In this document: positions 6,504 to 7,452 of the stretch, one piece after another
Numbering within the stretch: the first letter of the stretch is position 1
How the letters are laid out: each line of letters starts with the position of its first letter
NCBI GenBank assembly: GCA_016220045.1
Contig: JACRIP010000634.1
Coordinates: 1-7,452 of the forward strand
Origin: Planctomycetota bacterium
GTDB lineage: Bacteria; Planctomycetota; MHYJ01; WSZJ01; JACPWG01
DNA: 7,452 bases
Direction of reading: 5' to 3'
The notes under the pieces: generated by a model
Database searches by the model: none
What the model was told of the DNA's origin: nothing
The model's input: only the letters and a program-made list of their open reading frames with translations
Translations under genes and position numbers: made by a program

Positions 6504-7452
6504 TCAGCGTGGCGCCGCGGGCAGGCCAAGCGCTTCCGCGAGGCGATCGAAGGCTGCCGGCGCAGGGGCGAGGTACCGCTCCACGCCGATGGCCGCGAGC
6601 GCGGCGCGGCCGGCCTCGGACTCGTGCAGGGTCAGGAAGGCGTCGGCGAGCGCGGCGGCGAGCGCGGGCGAGAGCCGCGGCGTAGTCACCACCGGCGGCG
6701 TCGGGAACGGTCCCAGCCGCCCGATCGCGCGCACGCCGTCCGCGATCGCGCTGTGCTCCCGCTCCTCGCGCGCGAGGATCGGGCCGCTCACCACCGCGCC
6801 GTCGGCGATGCCGTCGAGCACGGCGAGCAGGCTGCCGTCGTGGCTGTAGGTGAAAAGCGTGCTGCCGAAAAAGGTTTGCGGGTCCTCGCCGCGCCGCCGC
6901 AGGTCGGTGACGACGCAATCGTGGCCCATCAGGGACAGGGGATCGCTGTAGGCGAAGCGGCGGCCGCGGAGGTCCTCGAGCGCGCGGAACGGGGCGGCGC
7001 GCGCGACCACCACGGCGGCGAAGAACCCGTCCCCGCCGGTCAGGGCGGGGTATGCTACGGCGTTCACCTGAACCCCGGCGGTGCGCGCGCGGACGTACGC
7101 GCCCGGGCACATGATCGCGGCGTGCAGGTTGCCCTCGGCCAGGAGCTGCGTCACTTCCGCGTAGGTCTTGCGCTGCACCAGGATGACCGGATGACGCAGG
7201 CGGGCGGCCAGCACGCGCGTGAGCCCGCCGAAGAGCTCGCTCGCCCGGTCTACGGATAGAACCGGAGACACGGCGAAGCGCAGGACCGGCTGCGGAGGGG
7301 CGGCGGGCGCGGCGTCCGCGACGTCGAGCCGGATCTCCACCGGGTCGTCCTGGCCGACGACGTAGAGGCAGCCGAGGGCGACCGCGGCGACCAGCGCGAG
7401 CGCGGCCAGCACCCAAACGCCGATGCGCCCGCGCGCGCGCCGGCCGGAACCC
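6504..7452 (-). CDS. PhnD-family periplasmic binding protein, probable sensor component (5' end outside window)
   Basis: The first gene of the sensory operon encodes a substrate-binding protein of the PhnD (phosphate/phosphonate-binding-like) family. A GTG at 7412 would give 302 residues. The frame stays open to the window edge, however, and the extra codons encode an Arg-rich stretch (GRRARGRIGVW) just before the hydrophobic segment, so the true start is probably outside. Counting from the GTG, residues 1-20 form a membrane anchor or uncleaved signal. The binding fold begins at LRFAVSPV (about 44). Family-typical stretches are MCPGAYV (101-107), RRFAYSDPLSLMGHD (151-165) and FTYSHDGSLLAVLDG (187-201). 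The pocket region carries Cys102 and Cys166. No ABC permease or ATPase genes follow. A kinase gene follows after 29 bases, so a sensory role like that of AioX (arsenite) is more likely than transport. The ligand is unknown. Confidence 0.85.
   Translation of the reverse strand, partial: GSGRRARGRIGVWVLAALALVAAVALGCLYVVGQDDPVEIRLDVADAAPAAPPQPVLRFAVSPVLSVDRASELFGGLTRVLAARLRHPVILVQRKTYAEVTQLLAEGNLHAAIMCPGAYVRARTAGVQVNAVAYPALTGGDGFFAAVVVARAAPFRALEDLRGRRFAYSDPLSLMGHDCVVTDLRRRGEDPQTFFGSTLFTYSHDGSLLAVLDGIADGAVVSGPILAREEREHSAIADGVRAIGRLGPFPTPPVVTTPRLSPALAAALADAFLTLHESEAGRAALAAIGVERYLAPAPAAFDRLAEALGLPAAPR

Noticed and set aside
3983..6849. Long plus-strand frames of 519 and 569 codons opposite the regulator and kinase genes
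   Set aside because: They are Arg/Gln/His-rich shadow translations opposite intact, motif-bearing genes.
6475..7416. N-terminal extension of the kinase to 786 residues
   Set aside because: The extra part overlaps almost all of the PhnD-like gene in another frame and reads as Arg/Ala-rich low complexity. The ATG at 6474 has a ribosome site and is followed directly by TM1.

Overview
The window looks like a stretch of chromosome from a GC-rich, double-membraned (Gram-negative type) bacterium. GC content is visibly above 65% throughout. The proteins include a predicted outer-membrane beta-barrel with a C-terminal Phe, a periplasmic multiheme cytochrome c and a periplasmic binding protein. I cannot name a phylum. 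All five supported genes lie on the minus strand, so they are described here from the right end to the left.

Right part (7452 to 3650): a three-gene sensory operon. First comes a membrane-anchored periplasmic binding protein of the PhnD family, whose 5' end is cut off by the window edge. Next is a membrane sensor histidine kinase with TM-periplasmic domain-TM-HAMP-HisKA-HATPase architecture. Last is an NtrC-type response regulator with receiver, sigma54-interacting AAA+ and Fis-type HTH domains. Kinase and regulator genes overlap by ATGA. This order of PhnD-like sensor, kinase and sigma54 activator is the arrangement of the arsenite-sensing AioX-AioS-AioR system. Homology of gene order does not fix the ligand here.

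Middle (3649 to 3216): a 434-base gap without a convincing gene. It holds two facing, AT-rich arms, each made of four tandem 8-bp units, forming an imperfect inverted repeat of 36 bp with a 113-bp GC-rich spacer. It also holds a run of 13 G and a plausible sigma54 (-24/-12) promoter about 62 bases upstream of the next gene.

Left part (3215 to 132): a two-gene operon for an extracellular electron transfer conduit. It encodes an eight-heme cytochrome c of the MtrA/DmsE family and an MtrB/PioB-family outer-membrane barrel. In characterised systems the cytochrome sits inside the barrel and carries electrons across the outer membrane. No surface cytochrome (MtrC-like) or terminal reductase gene lies in the window. 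The last 131 bases hold only weak hairpins.

The simplest working model, which is inference, is this. A periplasmic ligand binds the PhnD-like protein and the kinase phosphorylates the regulator. The regulator, bound in the middle region, then switches on the cytochrome-porin operon from a sigma54 promoter. A dedicated ligand-sensing sigma54 circuit beside an MtrAB-type conduit is the most interesting feature of the window.
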